From the NCBI GenBank assembly GCA_024636955.1, contig JAGXGB010000078.1, positions 1-64,000 on the forward strand: a DNA stretch of 64,000 bases, written 5' to 3'. Below are positions 25,452 to 35,426 of this stretch, one piece after another. The position numbers and the translations under genes were made by a program. Position 1 is the first letter of the stretch. Every line of letters begins with the position of its first letter. The stretch is from Bacteroidales bacterium (GTDB taxonomy: Bacteria; Bacteroidota; Bacteroidia; Bacteroidales; Lentimicrobiaceae). The notes under the pieces are model-generated. The model was not told where the DNA came from. It saw only the letters and a program-made list of their open reading frames with translations, and ran no database searches.

Positions 25452-27566
25452 ATGAAAGCACCAATCTTAACAGTGTTAACCGCAATTATTTTGATGACAC
25501 AAGCAGAGGCACAAACAACAATTAATTACCCTGAATCGGTTAAAACTGATGTTAATGATACATACTTTGGCAGCACTGTTGCTGATCCATATCGTTGGCT
25601 TGAAGATGATAATTCCAAGGAAACAGGGCTATGGGTAGATGCCCAGAATAAAGTTACTGAAGCTTATTTATCACAGATTCCTTACAGGCAACAAATTCAC
25701 GACAGGCTTACACAATTGTGGAACTACCCGCGCTATGGTGTTCCTTTCCATGAAGGAAACAACTATTTCTTTTTCAAGAACAATGGAATCCAGAATCAGA
25801 GTGTGTTGTATATTCAATCGAATCTTAAAGATGAACCAAAGGTGTTTCTTGACCCAAATAAGCTGTCAAGTGATGGAACAGTGGCCCTTGGAACCTATTC
25901 AGTTTCAAAGGATGGAAAGTATTTTGCTTATGCCATATCAGGTTCAGGATCTGACTGGAATGAGATTTACATAAAAGAAACAGCAACTGGAAAACAATTA
26001 GACGATAAACTTGAATGGGTTAAATTTTCAGGGATTTCATGGCAGGGTGATGGATTTTACTATAGCCGGTATGACAAGCCCTCAGGAGGTGCAGAATATT
26101 CTTCAAAAAATGAGTATCATAAAGTTTATTACCATAAACTGGGAGATCAGCAGAGCGCCGATAAGCTGATATACAGCAATAATGAATACCCTTTGCGTAA
26201 TTATGGTGTACAAACCACTGACGACGAAAAGTACCTCATACTCGGAGAATCAGAATCAACCAGTGGAAATGCATTGTATATAAAAGACTTAAAAAACCAG
26301 AGCAATGATTTCAAAAAGATAGCCGATGGTTTTCGCTTTGAGTACAGTGTGGTACATAACAATGGAAACACGTTTTATATTCACACAAATGATGATGCAC
26401 CCAGGTATAGGCTGATTGCTGTTTCTATTGATAAACCATCAAGGGACAACTGGGAAGTAATCATCGCTGAGCAGGATAAAGTGTTGCAGGAAGTACATAT
26501 GGCTGGTGGCACATTTGTTGCACAATATATGAAGGATGCAACCAGTAAGGTTAATGTTATTGACCTTAGCGGCAAATTGCTGCATGAGATGGAACTACCG
26601 GGAATAGGAACCCTCACAGGATTCAGGAGCAAGGAAAAAGAAGAAACAGCATTCTATGCATTTACTTCTTTTACATTCCCCTCTACAGTTTACGCATACA
26701 ACGTTAAAGACAACAGTTCATCAGTATTATTCAGCTCTGAACTTGATTTCGACAGTAAATCTTACGTATCAGAACAGGTATTCTTTACAAGCAAGGATGG
26801 CACCAAAGTACCCATGTTTATAGTTCACAAGGCTGATGTGCAGATGGATGGAAACAACCCAGTATACTTATATGGCTACGGTGGTTTTAATGTAAGCCTC
26901 ACTCCTTCTTTTAGCCCCAGCAGGCTGGTGTTTCTTGAAAATGGAGGCATCTTTGTAATGGTTAACCTCCGTGGGGGTGGTGAGTATGGTGAAGAGTGGC
27001 ACAAAGCAGGCACAAAACTCAAGAAGCAAAATGTGTTTGATGACTTCATTGCTGCTGCGGAATACCTTATTGATAAGAAGTATACATCTCCTAAAAAGAT
27101 TGCCATTGCAGGAGGCTCAAACGGCGGGCTGCTTGTAGGAGCTACAATGAATCAACGGCCTGAGCTTTTTGGTGCTGCATTGCCGGCCGTGGGTGTTATG
27201 GATATGCTTCGATTCCATAAATTCACTATTGGCTGGGCATGGACAGGTGATTACGGATCAAGTGAAAATGAAGAAGAGTTCAGGTATTTGCTAAAGTATT
27301 CACCTCTCCATAATCTAAAGAAAGGCACCTGTTATCCTCCAACACTTATAACAACCGCTGATCATGATGACCGGGTAGTTCCTGCGCATTCATTCAAGTT
27401 TGCTGCTGCACTTCAGGAGGCACAATCATGCAACAATCCTGCTCTTATTAGAATAGAAACCAAGGCAGGACACGGTGCAGGTAAACCTGTATCAAAAATG
27501 ATAGACGAAGCTGCTGACGTTTGGTCATTTATTATTCATAATTTAGGAATGAAACCTACATTATAA
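25452..27566 (+). CDS. Prolyl oligopeptidase family serine peptidase (S9A), exported
   Basis: Cleaves short peptides after proline; here probably periplasmic. The start at ATG 25452 gives a signal peptide (MKAPILTVLTAIILMTQAEAQ); upstream ATGs at 25413 and 25437 are less likely. Residues ~25-400 form the N-terminal beta-propeller, beginning with family-typical DPYRWLEDDNSKET. The alpha/beta-hydrolase domain carries Ser556 in GGSNGGLLVG, the Asp in the HDDRVVP motif, and His674 in GHGAGKP. The length (704 aa) is normal. It is a single gene with its own -7 box. Together with the S46 and S41 peptidases in this window it suggests a protein-degrading lifestyle. Confidence 0.95.
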   Translation: MKAPILTVLTAIILMTQAEAQTTINYPESVKTDVNDTYFGSTVADPYRWLEDDNSKETGLWVDAQNKVTEAYLSQIPYRQQIHDRLTQLWNYPRYGVPFHEGNNYFFFKNNGIQNQSVLYIQSNLKDEPKVFLDPNKLSSDGTVALGTYSVSKDGKYFAYAISGSGSDWNEIYIKETATGKQLDDKLEWVKFSGISWQGDGFYYSRYDKPSGGAEYSSKNEYHKVYYHKLGDQQSADKLIYSNNEYPLRNYGVQTTDDEKYLILGESESTSGNALYIKDLKNQSNDFKKIADGFRFEYSVVHNNGNTFYIHTNDDAPRYRLIAVSIDKPSRDNWEVIIAEQDKVLQEVHMAGGTFVAQYMKDATSKVNVIDLSGKLLHEMELPGIGTLTGFRSKEKEETAFYAFTSFTFPSTVYAYNVKDNSSSVLFSSELDFDSKSYVSEQVFFTSKDGTKVPMFIVHKADVQMDGNNPVYLYGYGGFNVSLTPSFSPSRLVFLENGGIFVMVNLRGGGEYGEEWHKAGTKLKKQNVFDDFIAAAEYLIDKKYTSPKKIAIAGGSNGGLLVGATMNQRPELFGAALPAVGVMDMLRFHKFTIGWAWTGDYGSSENEEEFRYLLKYSPLHNLKKGTCYPPTLITTADHDDRVVPAHSFKFAAALQEAQSCNNPALIRIETKAGHGAGKPVSKMIDEAADVWSFIIHNLGMKPTL

Positions 27567-27639
27567 TTGCTCTTCGTAGTTATTTGTGTATATTTATGCC
27601 ATTCTAATGCTCTCAAATAATTGCTAAATTCATTTCTTT

Positions 27640-28119
27640 ATGATAGTTCTGGTTTACGATTCACTATTCGGAAATACCGCAATTATTGCTCATAAACTAG
27701 CTGATACTGCAAGGAAACTGGGTAATGAGCTGGTTGAAATGAGGGTTAATGAGATTAATAATGATCTTCTTAAGAACGCATCAACCCTGATTGTTGGTTC
27801 ACCCACCCAGAATTTCAATGCAAGCAAGCCAATGCTTGAGTTTCTTGAAAAGGTTGATGCTGAAAGTATCAAGAATAAGAAGATAATTGTTTTTGACACC
27901 AGAATTGACCTCAATAGTATTGACAGCAAATTCCTGAAATGGCTCGTAAACAGGGGTGGTTATGCAACATCACCAATTTCAAAGAAGCTCAAAAAGAAAG
28001 GTGCAATAATAGTTGGGGCTGAAGGTTTCATTGTTTCTGATAGAGAAGGTCCGCTGCTTGAAGGTGAAACTGAAAGAGCAGAGAATTGGTTAAAGGAGAC
28101 TTTAATTAAGGGGAACTGA
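27640..28119 (+). CDS. Flavodoxin-like protein
   Basis: A small FMN-binding electron carrier of 159 aa. The phosphate-binding loop is DSLFGNTA at residues ~6-13 (canonical T/S-x-T-G-x-T, here SLFGNT). GSPTQNFNASKPM supplies the second loop. The overall alpha/beta order fits flavodoxin or flavodoxin-domain reductases. It could partner an FNR such as that at 13697. The last 14 nt overlap the 3' end of the convergent cytochrome c peroxidase gene. Confidence 0.85.
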   Translation: MIVLVYDSLFGNTAIIAHKLADTARKLGNELVEMRVNEINNDLLKNASTLIVGSPTQNFNASKPMLEFLEKVDAESIKNKKIIVFDTRIDLNSIDSKFLKWLVNRGGYATSPISKKLKKKGAIIVGAEGFIVSDREGPLLEGETERAENWLKETLIKGN

Positions 28120-29353
28120 TACCTTTTACTTCATCATACAACTTTCCATCAGGAAATACTGCAGGGGCTGCAAAATCAGGATTAGTTAAGAACTTTTCAT
28201 CAGTAAGTGATGTAAGAAAAGCTTTCAGGCTATGTTTTTCAGATGGCGTTAATTGAACTCCTCCAGCGGCGGCGTGATGCATAAGTGGGTTGACATGATC
28301 TGACATCTTTACATCATGAGAGTAGTAATCGATCACATCATCCAGTGTTTTAAATCTACCATCGTGCATATAAGGCCCTCCAACCGCAATATTACGTAGT
28401 GTAGTTGCTTTGTATGCACCTATATCCACAGCATTGCCTGTAATTACATACCTGTCGTCAATTAAAGTAAAAACCGTATCCTTTCCGTTATTATAGAAAA
28501 GGTTGGTTGTGAACAACAGGTTACCGTCACTCCCATGACAATGAAAGCAATCGGCCCCTTCTTCAGTTGTAAATAAAACTAACCCTTCAAGTTCCTCTGT
28601 TGTCAACTGAAGTTCCCCCCGCATATATTTGTCAAAACGGGAGTCAGTTGAAATAAGAGTCCTTACAAACTGTGATATGGCTTTGGCAATTCTATCGGCA
28701 GTAACTTCTTCCGTGCCAAAAGCCTTATAAAACAACTCCGGATATCCGTTAATGCTCTGAATCAAATCAACTGTCTGAGAGAGGCTTCCGGCCAGTTCAG
28801 CTGGATGCAGAATTGTTTCAAGTACTATACGCTCAATATTTCCTGTTGTTCCAGTGGTTTCAGCCACAGATTTCCAGGTTAATTCATTGGAATATTTCTC
28901 ATTTGACTCACTTGTTGTTCCATTTTTTGTTCCTCCATCAGGAGAATGCACTGCACCATTCCAGGTATATCCGTTACTGTTCCATATCAGATTAACCAGC
29001 GGTAACGCAGCATGACTTGTCGGCACTCCTTTTATTCCAACCGGCATTCCATCGGTAAAAGCAGGATTAGTAAGACCGGGCCTGAAGTTCTGTGACTGAA
29101 CATGACAACTAGCACACGTCATTAAAGAGTCGTGGTGGATTCTGCCCGATAATCGTCCATCATAAAACAGATATCTGCCAAGTGCAATGCCTTCCACTGT
29201 CAGTGGATTGTCAGTAGGAATATTGAGTTTGGTGGGAAAATATTTAGGAATAGTAATGGTATAAGGGGTTGGTTGCCATATTGGCTTTACCGGTTCCTTT
29301 TCATTGCATGAATTCAGGATAATAATTATAAAAAACAAGAAGAGATAACGCAT
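28106..29353 (-). CDS. Di-haem cytochrome c peroxidase (MauG/CcpA type), lipoprotein
   Basis: Reduces H2O2 to water in the periplasm with electrons from c-type cytochromes, or carries out MauG-like oxidations. There are two c-haem sites: CASCH at Cys80-His84 and CFHCH at Cys269-His273. The N-terminus MRYLFLFFIIIILNSC is a lipoprotein signal with lipobox (LNSC). The usual landmarks FYDGRLSG, GVPTSH and GGPYMHDGRFKTL are present. The 415-aa length fits the family. The gene is convergent and overlaps the flavodoxin gene by 14 nt. The physiological substrate is not certain. Confidence 0.93.
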   Translation of the reverse strand: MRYLFLFFIIIILNSCNEKEPVKPIWQPTPYTITIPKYFPTKLNIPTDNPLTVEGIALGRYLFYDGRLSGRIHHDSLMTCASCHVQSQNFRPGLTNPAFTDGMPVGIKGVPTSHAALPLVNLIWNSNGYTWNGAVHSPDGGTKNGTTSESNEKYSNELTWKSVAETTGTTGNIERIVLETILHPAELAGSLSQTVDLIQSINGYPELFYKAFGTEEVTADRIAKAISQFVRTLISTDSRFDKYMRGELQLTTEELEGLVLFTTEEGADCFHCHGSDGNLLFTTNLFYNNGKDTVFTLIDDRYVITGNAVDIGAYKATTLRNIAVGGPYMHDGRFKTLDDVIDYYSHDVKMSDHVNPLMHHAAAGGVQLTPSEKHSLKAFLTSLTDEKFLTNPDFAAPAVFPDGKLYDEVKGISSP

Positions 29354-29392
29354 TTCACTTTCCTTTAGCTGTTGAAGTCAATCAGTAAACGA

Positions 29393-29444
29393 ATTTACGC
29401 AATAATCTCACTACTTATTAATCACATTTACGCAATAATCTAAC
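29393..29444. repeat. Direct repeat ATTTACGCAATAATCTMA, two copies 34 nt apart
   Basis: Copies at 29393 and 29427 lie in the divergent spacer between the peroxidase gene and the DUF2027-Smr gene. They may be a duplicated operator. Confidence 0.65.
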
Positions 29445-29524
29445 ACAACTATTCCTCATACTAACGATCCTTCTACCTTTTTCGCGTCACATTAATTTAA
29501 ATAATAACCCATGCCTAAATGATG

Positions 29525-29532
29525 TAATTTTG
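29525..29532 (+). promoter_or_regulatory. -7 box TAATTTTG
   Basis: A TAnnTTTG match 35 nt before ATG 29567 of the DUF2027-Smr gene. Confidence 0.6.
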
Positions 29533-29566
29533 CAGCAGAATTATTAACTTATTGAGTAAAGACAAC

Positions 29567-30688
29567 ATGGAATTAAAGGTAGGCGATAAAGTAAGATTTT
29601 TGAATGAGAAAGGCGGCGGTATTGTAACAAGGCTATTAAGCACAAGCATGGTACATGTTGCCATTGAAGAAGGCTTTGAAGTACCGGTTATGGTGACTGA
29701 CCTTATAAAGATTGATCCTGATGGAGCAGCTGACCGCTTTTTCGACAGACCGGTGAATGTTAAGGTTAAAACTCCCGGCACTATTGAAAATGCAGTTGAT
29801 CAGAAGAAAAAAACACAGGAAGAAATAAAAGAGGAAGAAACTTTTGACCCTGTTTCTTCATTATATCGCCAGTCGGGTGCAGGTTTAGCTGATGGAGTTT
29901 ACCTGATCTGGGAGCCGCAAGATCAAAAGTGGCTTATTACTGGGAATCTGGATATTTTTCTGGTAAATAATACTGAATACGAAGCTATTTTTTCATTCCT
30001 CTTGGAGGAGGAGAATGGACATTATGCAGGTGTTAGCTATGAAGTTGTGCCTGCATATTCAAAGTTCCATATTGAAACAATAACACGAGAAGATTTGGAA
30101 GCATGGTCGAATGGGATAGTGCAGGTTATGTTCTACGCTCATGAAATGACTGAGCTGTTACAGCCGCTTCATGCACATTTCAAAATTAAACCATCGCGCT
30201 TCTTCAAGGATACAGGTTATCATGAGTTTAAGTTAACCGGAAGCAAGGCTATTATTCTTCATCTGGGTGATATTGCCTCACAAAGAATAACAGCCGGTGA
30301 TCATTACAACAAGCTAAACATTGATCCTGCAGTGAAACAAAAGCTTGATGTTATAACACCTACAGCATTAATTGATAAGCACAGGACTGGTCCGCGGGAA
30401 GCTGAAGTTGATTTGCATATTTCGGCACTTCGCACAGACTATTCAACTATGCCTCAAAACGAAATTCTGCAATATCAGGTTGACTATTTTATAAGTATGC
30501 TTGAAAGTGCAATTGCATTCAATTATCGTCGGGTAATATTCATACATGGCATTGGTAACGGAATACTCAAATCAGCCATAATAAGCAAACTTAAGGATTA
30601 CGAACATATAGAACTACGCAAAGCTTCCTTTGTACATTATGGAAATGGGGCAATTGAGATAGCTATTCATACAGACAACAGGGTTTAA
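29567..30688 (+). CDS. DUF2027 and Smr domain protein (MutS2-like C-terminal domain)
   Basis: A cytosolic protein of 373 aa. The N-terminal DUF2027 part starts MELKVGDKVRFLNEKGGGIV, with an SH3-like barrel. A middle beta-rich region follows (VSSLYRQSGAGLADGVYLIW...). The C-terminal Smr domain (residues ~280-373) has motif EVDLHISAL and the HGIGNGILKSAI nuclease/RNA-binding loop. Smr domains act on nucleic acids, in MutS2 on collided ribosomes and DNA junctions. I chose ATG 29567 because the frame extends upstream only by a TTG. The domain pair is typical of Bacteroidota. The precise substrate is unknown. Confidence 0.9.
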   Translation: MELKVGDKVRFLNEKGGGIVTRLLSTSMVHVAIEEGFEVPVMVTDLIKIDPDGAADRFFDRPVNVKVKTPGTIENAVDQKKKTQEEIKEEETFDPVSSLYRQSGAGLADGVYLIWEPQDQKWLITGNLDIFLVNNTEYEAIFSFLLEEENGHYAGVSYEVVPAYSKFHIETITREDLEAWSNGIVQVMFYAHEMTELLQPLHAHFKIKPSRFFKDTGYHEFKLTGSKAIILHLGDIASQRITAGDHYNKLNIDPAVKQKLDVITPTALIDKHRTGPREAEVDLHISALRTDYSTMPQNEILQYQVDYFISMLESAIAFNYRRVIFIHGIGNGILKSAIISKLKDYEHIELRKASFVHYGNGAIEIAIHTDNRV

Positions 30689-30727
30689 CGGCCTTCAATT
30701 CTGGTGCAAATGGCCCGGAATTTGTTA

Positions 30728-30735
30728 TATCTTTG
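30728..30735 (+). promoter_or_regulatory. -7 box TATCTTTG for RNase P RNA
   Basis: An exact TAnnTTTG match, identical to the tmRNA promoter box, about 30 nt before the RNase P RNA P1 stem. Confidence 0.7.
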
Positions 30736-30764
30736 TATAATTAAAAGTTATTTGAAAACGGAAA

Positions 30765-31147
30765 ATCAATGTGTTCTGTCGCTTGAAGATTTAAATCTTT
30801 AAGAGGAAAGTCGGGGCAATAAAGGGCGCCATACTTCCTAACGGGAAGGTTCCGCAACCGGCGGAAACAGCAAGTGCCACAGAAAACAACCGCCTAAGTG
30901 AAGTTTACTTCACCGGTAAGGGTGAAAATGTGGGGTAAGAGCCCACGGTATGAGTTGGTAACAACTTGTGCGGGTAAACCTTATGGATTGAAAGACCAAA
31001 TATACCTGAAGGTTTCTTGCAAAGGAAACAAAGAGTGCCCGCTCTTTTCAGGGGGGTAGGTCGTTTGATTCCGGAGGTGACTCCGGAACTAGATAAATGA
31101 CAGGAATCAGGGAAACCTGAAACAGAACCCCGCTTACAGCATTGAAC
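30765..31147 (+). ncRNA. rnpB: RNase P RNA, bacterial type A
   Basis: The catalytic RNA that matures tRNA 5' ends (and tmRNA). Conserved blocks are visible in order: AGAGGAAAGTCGGGGC (about 30801-30816), AACAGCAAGTGCCACAGAAA near 30866, GGGTAAGAGCCCAC near 30935, and ACAGAACCCCGCTTACA near 31122-31138. P1 pairs TCAATGT (30766-30772) with GCATTGA (31139-31145). The usual GTCCGGGC is GTCGGGGC here, matched by CCCCGC at the 3' end, so the pairing is conserved by co-variation. The ends are approximate. Confidence 0.95.
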
Positions 31148-31166
31148 GGTACCGTTTTTTTTAATC

Positions 31167-31197
31167 AAAAGGACGCAGTAACATGCGTCTTTTTTTT
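31167..31197 (+). terminator. Intrinsic terminator after rnpB
   Basis: The stem GACGCA/TGCGTC has a GTAACA loop, A-rich 5' flank and eight T residues. A second self-complementary word with a T run (AACGGTACCGTTTTTTTT) lies just before it. Confidence 0.9.
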
Positions 31198-31214
31198 GTT
31201 ATTGATTTGATAAT

Positions 31215-31222
31215 TAACTTTG
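31215..31222 (+). promoter_or_regulatory. -7 box TAACTTTG
   Basis: A TAnnTTTG match 23 nt before the ATG of the T9SS cargo gene at 31246, directly after the rnpB terminator. Confidence 0.65.
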
Positions 31223-31245
31223 CAGATATTTAAAAGCCGGAAAAT

Positions 31246-32160
31246 ATGAACAAACATACTCTTGCAATACTGATAATATGTTTCAGTGTACTATTAACGA
31301 GTTATAACACCTCTGCCCAAAACCAGATACCAAACGCTGATTTTGAAAGTTGGTCAGGAGGAACCCCAACATCCTGGGACACATCGAACGAAAACATCCT
31401 TGGAACAGATTTCATTTGTGTTACAAGGGACCAAACCAATCCCTATAGTGGCACTTCAAGTGCAAAGGTGCAATCAGTTACACACAATATCTTTATAGTT
31501 GGGCCTGTAACAATGCCTGGAATCCTTACACTTGGTGATGTGGTGATTGACATCCTCAATGCCACCGGCACTGTTGAAGGAGGGGTACCTATATCGGGTT
31601 TACCAAAGTTCCTGAAAGGTCACTATAAATACACACCTGTTGCCGGCGATTCCTGCATTATAGGAATAGGGCTTAGCAAATGGAATGGTACAAGTTCTGA
31701 TACTGTTGCATACGCCTATAAAACATTTGGAGACCCTGTAACAGCCTGGCAGGAGTTTAGCATTCCCATAGAGTATACAACATGGATAGAGCCCGACAGT
31801 ATGAACATAATGCTTGTATCATCAAACATAGCAACTGGTTCACCAACAGGAGGCAGCACAATGTGGGTTGATAGTCTGTGGCTTGAATACAGCCAGGTTT
31901 CTGTAAATGATGTTGGGTTTAACAGGGAGTGCATCGTATATGAAAGCAGTGATGGCAGTTCATTGATGGTTAACACTCCGGGTAAACATGCACGTAAAAT
32001 TGAATTGTTTTCTTTAAATGGAATCATGCTGCAGTCAATTGAAAAGCCGGGTGCTGAAAAAGTAGCCCTTCCTTTAAATAACCTAACTTCAGGTGTATAT
32101 ATAGTAAGGGTGCTGCTCCAGGATGGGTCAAGCCGATCAGTTAAATTTGCTCGCTTCTAA
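31246..32160 (+). CDS. Secreted protein with T9SS C-terminal sorting domain
   Basis: A 304-aa exported protein. It has a signal peptide (MNKHTLAILIICFSVLLTSYNTSAQ) and then a jelly-roll-like domain (PNADFESWSGGTPTSWDTSN ..., PYSGTSSAKVQS), which resembles the PCMD/carbohydrate-binding type of Bacteroidota. The C-terminal ~80 residues are a type A T9SS sorting domain (KIELFSLNGIML ... LTSGVYIVRVLLQDG ... KFARF). It should be secreted and attached to the surface by T9SS. It is probably a glycan- or adhesin-type surface protein without catalytic motifs. Confidence 0.9.
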   Translation: MNKHTLAILIICFSVLLTSYNTSAQNQIPNADFESWSGGTPTSWDTSNENILGTDFICVTRDQTNPYSGTSSAKVQSVTHNIFIVGPVTMPGILTLGDVVIDILNATGTVEGGVPISGLPKFLKGHYKYTPVAGDSCIIGIGLSKWNGTSSDTVAYAYKTFGDPVTAWQEFSIPIEYTTWIEPDSMNIMLVSSNIATGSPTGGSTMWVDSLWLEYSQVSVNDVGFNRECIVYESSDGSSLMVNTPGKHARKIELFSLNGIMLQSIEKPGAEKVALPLNNLTSGVYIVRVLLQDGSSRSVKFARF

Positions 32161-32167
32161 TAACCTT

Positions 32168-32201
32168 CCAATAACTCCATCCTTCAGGGCGGATTTAGTT
32201 A
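32168..32201. repeat. Dispersed palindromic element, copy 1
   Basis: CCAATAACTCCATCCTTCAGGGCGGATTTAGTTAGCGA resembles 60904-60938 (CCAATAACTCCGCC...AAGGCGGAGATAGCGA) and the hairpin at 40823. It appears to be a REP-like family located 3' of genes. Confidence 0.6.
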
Positions 32202-32378
32202 GCGATTTCCATCCTTGAGTGCGGAGAAATTTCTCCACTTTAAATATGTAATAAGCTAACAAAAATGCCGTTACTTCCCTGTGGGATTTCAATGCCCTTA
32301 TGTTGATAATTTATGTCGCTGCGCGGTTTTTTTGTCATGTTATACTCTTAATTTAGCCTCAGGTAAATCACTTCAGGA

Positions 32379-35300
32379 ATGAAAAAAACAACTCTTCTAT
32401 TTATCATTGCAGTTTATGCTCTGCTTTCTGCCAATCTTTATGCCCAGCAAACTGAAAATCAAGACTCTCCCGATAATGCAGCCCATGATCTATATGTAAA
32501 GAATCATTTCGGTCCGGCACGTAATACTTACTCAAAACTTCTTAAAGCTGATGACCTGCTGCTGGAATATGATGACGATAAGGACTTCTACTTATCAACA
32601 TCTGCCGCTGAGATGCAACATGAGGATGCTACAATTCTTATTGAAGAGTTTCTCAATAAACATCCTCAGAGTACACGTAATAACAGGGCGTGGTTGCAAT
32701 TAGGACATTTATACTTTAAATCCAACAGGTATAAAAATGCTCTGGAATCATATAACAAAGTCTCAACTCGTGATATGAACCAGGAGGAAAGAGCTGAATT
32801 CACCTTCAAACGGGGGTATGCGTTATTCAAAAATGATGACCTTGATAAAGCTGCTACTGCTTTCTCGCAAATTAAGGATAAACAAACGAAATATACAGGC
32901 CCGGCAAATTACTATTACGCCCATATCATGTATTCCAAAGGGAATTATGAAACAGCTTTGCGCGACTTTGAGAAGTTAAAGAATGATGAAACATTCAAAT
33001 CAGTAGTCCCTTATTATATCATCCAGATCTACTACGTTCAAGGCAGGTATGATGAAATGCTTGCTATGGCTGAGCCTTATCTTGAAGGTACAAGGAACAA
33101 ACGGACCAATGAAATGCTGCGACTCGTAGCTGATGTGCATTACCGTAAGGGTAATTTCAAAGAAGCTATTAAGTATATGGAAGAATATAGCAAACTGAAC
33201 AGGAGTAAGATGACTCGTGAAGATCATTACATGCTGGCTTTTGCTTATTACTCAACGGGTGAATATGCCAAAGCGATACCAGAATTCCAGCAGGCAGCTA
33301 CTGAAAATGATACTCTAACACAGAACTCACTATACCATCTGGGCGATAGTTACCTTAAAACTGATCAGAAGAAATTTGCATCAGGTGCATTCAGTTCTGC
33401 CTGGAAAGTCCCTGTTAAAAGTCCTTTAGCAGAGGAAGCACTTTTTAATTATGCCAAGTTATCTGTTGAGCTTTCCAACAACCCATACAATGAAGCCATT
33501 AAGGCACTTCAGCAATACCTGAATGAATATCCTACATCAAAACGCAGGGATGAAGCATACACTTATCTTGCTAACCTGTATCTGGTTACCCGCAACTACG
33601 ATGAAGCACTCTCATCACTTGAACTTGTTAAAAACAGGAACTCATCGCAAAATACCATTTACCAGAAAATAACCTACTTCAGGGGAATAGAGCTCTTTAA
33701 TAATCAGCAGTATTTTGATGCAATCGCACTTTTCAAAAAGTCGCTTGAAAATAAAATAGACCCCAAAATCACCCAAGGTGCGTTGCTTTGGCAGGGAGAA
33801 GCGTATTACAGGCTTGGCCAGTATGAAGTAGCCAGGAATTACTACCGTGATTTTATAAACGCGGGTAAACAACATCCGGCTTACGATGCAGCCCAATACA
33901 ACCTTGCCTATTCATATTTCAAGCTGAAAGATTACCCACAGGCTCAGAAATCATTCAATGCTTTTGTGAATAGTCGTCCAAGAGACCAACGGTTACTAAA
34001 TGATGCAAAACTCAGGATGGCCGATTCGTACTTAATGATGAAACAATACAAGGAAGCATCAAATCTTTATGAGCAGGTAGGTGGTTCAAATGCCTCTGAT
34101 GCAGATTATGCGTTGTATCAGAGATCAATAGCATCGGGTGTTGCAGGAGATAATAATCAAAAAATAAGCTCTTTACAGAAATTATTGAACAACTACCCGA
34201 AGTCGCCGTTTGCTGATGACGCCCGCTTTGAAATTGGCAGAACATACCTTGCCATGCGTAAGAATAATGAGGCAATGGCTGCTTTCCAAAAAGTAGTATC
34301 TGACTATCCTAGAAGTAGTCTTGTAAAAGACGCATTGTTGAATACCGGTATGATCTACTATAATACCAACCGTGATCAGCAGGCACTTGAAACCCTTAAG
34401 AAAGTGGTGAAAGATTACCCTTCAACTTCAGCTTCGCGCGAAGCACTGGTTGTTATAAAAACCATTTATGTTGACATGAACAAGGTGGATGAATATGTGA
34501 ATTATGCTGAAGATATTCCTTTTGCCAATGTATCACGCTCTGAGCAGGACTCCCTTACGTTTATTGCTGCCGAAAACAACTATATGAGTGGCGATTGTAA
34601 TAAAGCACTTCCGGGATTAAATACATACCTGCAAAAGTTTCCGAATGGCAGTTTCTCGTTAAATGCCCATTACTATAAAGCCGATTGCGAATCACGTTCA
34701 GGCAATAACAATGAAGCGCTTCGCAGCTACGAGGAAATCATGGCAAGGCCAAGGAATAACTACACTGAAAATGCTGCCCTCAAAGCTTCGTCAATATTAT
34801 TTGCTATGAAAGAATATGATCGTGCACTTATGATGTATCAGAAGCTTGAAGAAAACGCTGAAAACAAGGCAAATATAACAGAAGCTATCGTAGGGCAAAT
34901 GCGTTCAAACTATGAAGTTGGTAATTATTCACAGGCTATTACTTTTGCTCAACGGGTGCTGGAACTTGATCAGATCTCAACTTCACTTGCTGCTGAAGCA
35001 AACCTCTTAACCGGAAGATCTTCAAATATCCTTAAAAGGACAGAACAGGCAAGAACGGCATTTACCAAAACATTGGAATTATCACAAGGTGAACCTGGTG
35101 CTGAAGCATTATTTTCCCTTGCACAGATAGCTTTTGATATGAGAGATTATACCACTGCTGAAAACAATGTATTTAAATTGTCATCCGAGTTTCCATCTTA
35201 CCAGTACTGGCTGGCCAGGGGCTTTATTCTCCTGTCAGATATTTACGTGGTGCAAGGCAACACTTTCCAGGCTAAACAAACACTTCAGAGTATTATTGAT

Positions 35301-35426
35301 AATTATGAGGGAGATGAAATACGGCAAGAAGCAATTGAAAAACTGAGGGTCATTGAGAAGTCTGAAAAAAGTATTAAGCCAGGCAATTTTGACAATGAAG
35401 CGGAAGAAAGTATAATCATCAAATAA
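32379..35426 (+). CDS. Large exported tetratricopeptide-repeat protein
   Basis: 1015 aa with a signal peptide (MKKTTLLFIIAVYALLSANLYAQ) followed by tandem TPR units over nearly the full length, for example YFKSNRYKNALESYNKVS, YSTGEYAKAIPEFQQAA, YRLGQYEVARNYYRDFI and MRKNNEAMAAFQKVVSDYP. Several have the BamD/YbgF flavour (LNNYPKSPFADDA..). It is presumably a periplasmic scaffold. The outer-membrane barrel gene 62 nt downstream is probably its partner (operon). No enzymatic domain is seen. The process served is not known. Confidence 0.92.
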   Translation: MKKTTLLFIIAVYALLSANLYAQQTENQDSPDNAAHDLYVKNHFGPARNTYSKLLKADDLLLEYDDDKDFYLSTSAAEMQHEDATILIEEFLNKHPQSTRNNRAWLQLGHLYFKSNRYKNALESYNKVSTRDMNQEERAEFTFKRGYALFKNDDLDKAATAFSQIKDKQTKYTGPANYYYAHIMYSKGNYETALRDFEKLKNDETFKSVVPYYIIQIYYVQGRYDEMLAMAEPYLEGTRNKRTNEMLRLVADVHYRKGNFKEAIKYMEEYSKLNRSKMTREDHYMLAFAYYSTGEYAKAIPEFQQAATENDTLTQNSLYHLGDSYLKTDQKKFASGAFSSAWKVPVKSPLAEEALFNYAKLSVELSNNPYNEAIKALQQYLNEYPTSKRRDEAYTYLANLYLVTRNYDEALSSLELVKNRNSSQNTIYQKITYFRGIELFNNQQYFDAIALFKKSLENKIDPKITQGALLWQGEAYYRLGQYEVARNYYRDFINAGKQHPAYDAAQYNLAYSYFKLKDYPQAQKSFNAFVNSRPRDQRLLNDAKLRMADSYLMMKQYKEASNLYEQVGGSNASDADYALYQRSIASGVAGDNNQKISSLQKLLNNYPKSPFADDARFEIGRTYLAMRKNNEAMAAFQKVVSDYPRSSLVKDALLNTGMIYYNTNRDQQALETLKKVVKDYPSTSASREALVVIKTIYVDMNKVDEYVNYAEDIPFANVSRSEQDSLTFIAAENNYMSGDCNKALPGLNTYLQKFPNGSFSLNAHYYKADCESRSGNNNEALRSYEEIMARPRNNYTENAALKASSILFAMKEYDRALMMYQKLEENAENKANITEAIVGQMRSNYEVGNYSQAITFAQRVLELDQISTSLAAEANLLTGRSSNILKRTEQARTAFTKTLELSQGEPGAEALFSLAQIAFDMRDYTTAENNVFKLSSEFPSYQYWLARGFILLSDIYVVQGNTFQAKQTLQSIIDNYEGDEIRQEAIEKLRVIEKSEKSIKPGNFDNEAEESIIIK

